From the NCBI RefSeq assembly GCF_019613795.1, contig NZ_CP080429.1:2544501-2608500 (forward strand): a stretch of 64,000 bases of DNA, written 5' to 3'. Shown in pieces: positions 63,860-64,000 of this stretch (positions are counted from its first letter, which is position 1; every line of letters starts with the position of its first letter). The DNA comes from Flavobacterium litorale (GTDB lineage: Bacteria; Bacteroidota; Bacteroidia; Flavobacteriales; Flavobacteriaceae). Below the pieces are notes generated by a model. It was given only the letters and a program-made list of their open reading frames with translations. It searched no databases and was not told where the DNA came from. The position numbers were made by a program, and so were the translations under genes.

Positions 63860-64000
63860 CTATTCTTTACGCCATTTTTTCGTCTCTTCAAAAATATGTT
63901 CCATTATAGCAGCATCTTCTGGAGTAAAAGCAACCTTGCGTCGTGCCATTACTATTTCGGCAGTAATAAACGCTTTTTTGGTAATGTATGTTGTAAAACC
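63860..64000 (-). CDS. 3' end of an unidentified gene
   Basis: The last 46 codons of a minus-strand gene enter from the right edge and stop at 63860-63862. The visible C-terminus reads GFTTYITKKAFITAEIVMAR, RKVAFTPEDAAIMEHIFEET, KKWRKE. The length of the whole protein and its function cannot be given from this fragment. It ends 13 bases before the ATG of the SNase-like gene, so both could be in one transcript. Confidence 0.5.
   Translation of the reverse strand, partial: GFTTYITKKAFITAEIVMARRKVAFTPEDAAIMEHIFEETKKWRKE

Noticed and set aside
1..64000. tRNA, rRNA or tmRNA genes
   Set aside because: Reading the intergenic gaps showed no cloverleaf-like or rRNA-like stretch; a tRNA search program would be the decisive check.

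Overview
The window looks like chromosome from a low-GC member of the Bacteroidota, most likely family Flavobacteriaceae. Evidence: Bacteroidota-type promoter elements (TTG / TAnnTTTG) instead of sigma70 boxes, many T9SS secretion signals of types A and B, lipoproteins with acidic residues after the lipid cysteine, a type III glutamine synthetase, a crtI-crtB-crtZ carotenoid operon, a 950-residue CarB and DUF4252 proteins. I see no insertion sequences, phage genes, rRNA, tRNA or CRISPR arrays; apart from one toxin-antitoxin pair this reads as core chromosome.

Layout. 1-5.4 kb (mostly minus strand): 5' part of purM, a short inverted repeat pair, three paralogous OmpA-domain proteins, and glnN. 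5.8-12.4 kb: small proteins, a lipoprotein, a T9SS protein, a pRiA4b ORF-3-like protein, a nucleoid-associated protein and a BamA/TamA-like outer membrane barrel. 12.5-24.2 kb: an ABC exporter pair (ATPase apparently starting at CTG), then three large T9SS type B surface proteins sharing one repeat module; the 1399-residue one has eleven copies in an ordered pattern. 24.3-27 kb: lipoprotein and typA. 27-31 kb: a MerR-type regulator with the hallmark residues of the B12-dependent photoreceptor CarH, next to crtI-crtB-crtZ, with a perfect 20-bp palindrome in the crtI promoter spacer. 31-35 kb: ECF sigma factor, anti-sigma-like protein and three DUF4252 proteins; an S41 protease. 35-41.5 kb: vitamin B12 uptake: a cobalamin riboswitch ahead of btuB plus a BtuG-like surface propeller, and divergent binding protein, permease and ATPase genes.

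41.5-64 kb: small membrane protein, HAD phosphatase, rmuC and a thioesterase, two tandem diheme cytochrome lipoproteins, a VCBS/ASPIC T9SS protein, a Kir-type potassium channel, a YCF48-like T9SS protein, carB, rpmH, a TPR protein, a lytic transglycosylase, an alpha/beta hydrolase, mtaB, a RelB/RelE-type pair followed at once by a peptide-binding lipoprotein, a membrane-anchored SNase-like nuclease, and the 3' end of an unidentified gene.

The most interesting combined reading is that B12 imported by the riboswitch-controlled Btu system could supply the chromophore for the CarH-like repressor, so carotenoid production would respond to both light and B12. This is inference from motifs and layout. 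Start codons were adjusted for about a dozen genes using promoter position, signal peptides and family start points.
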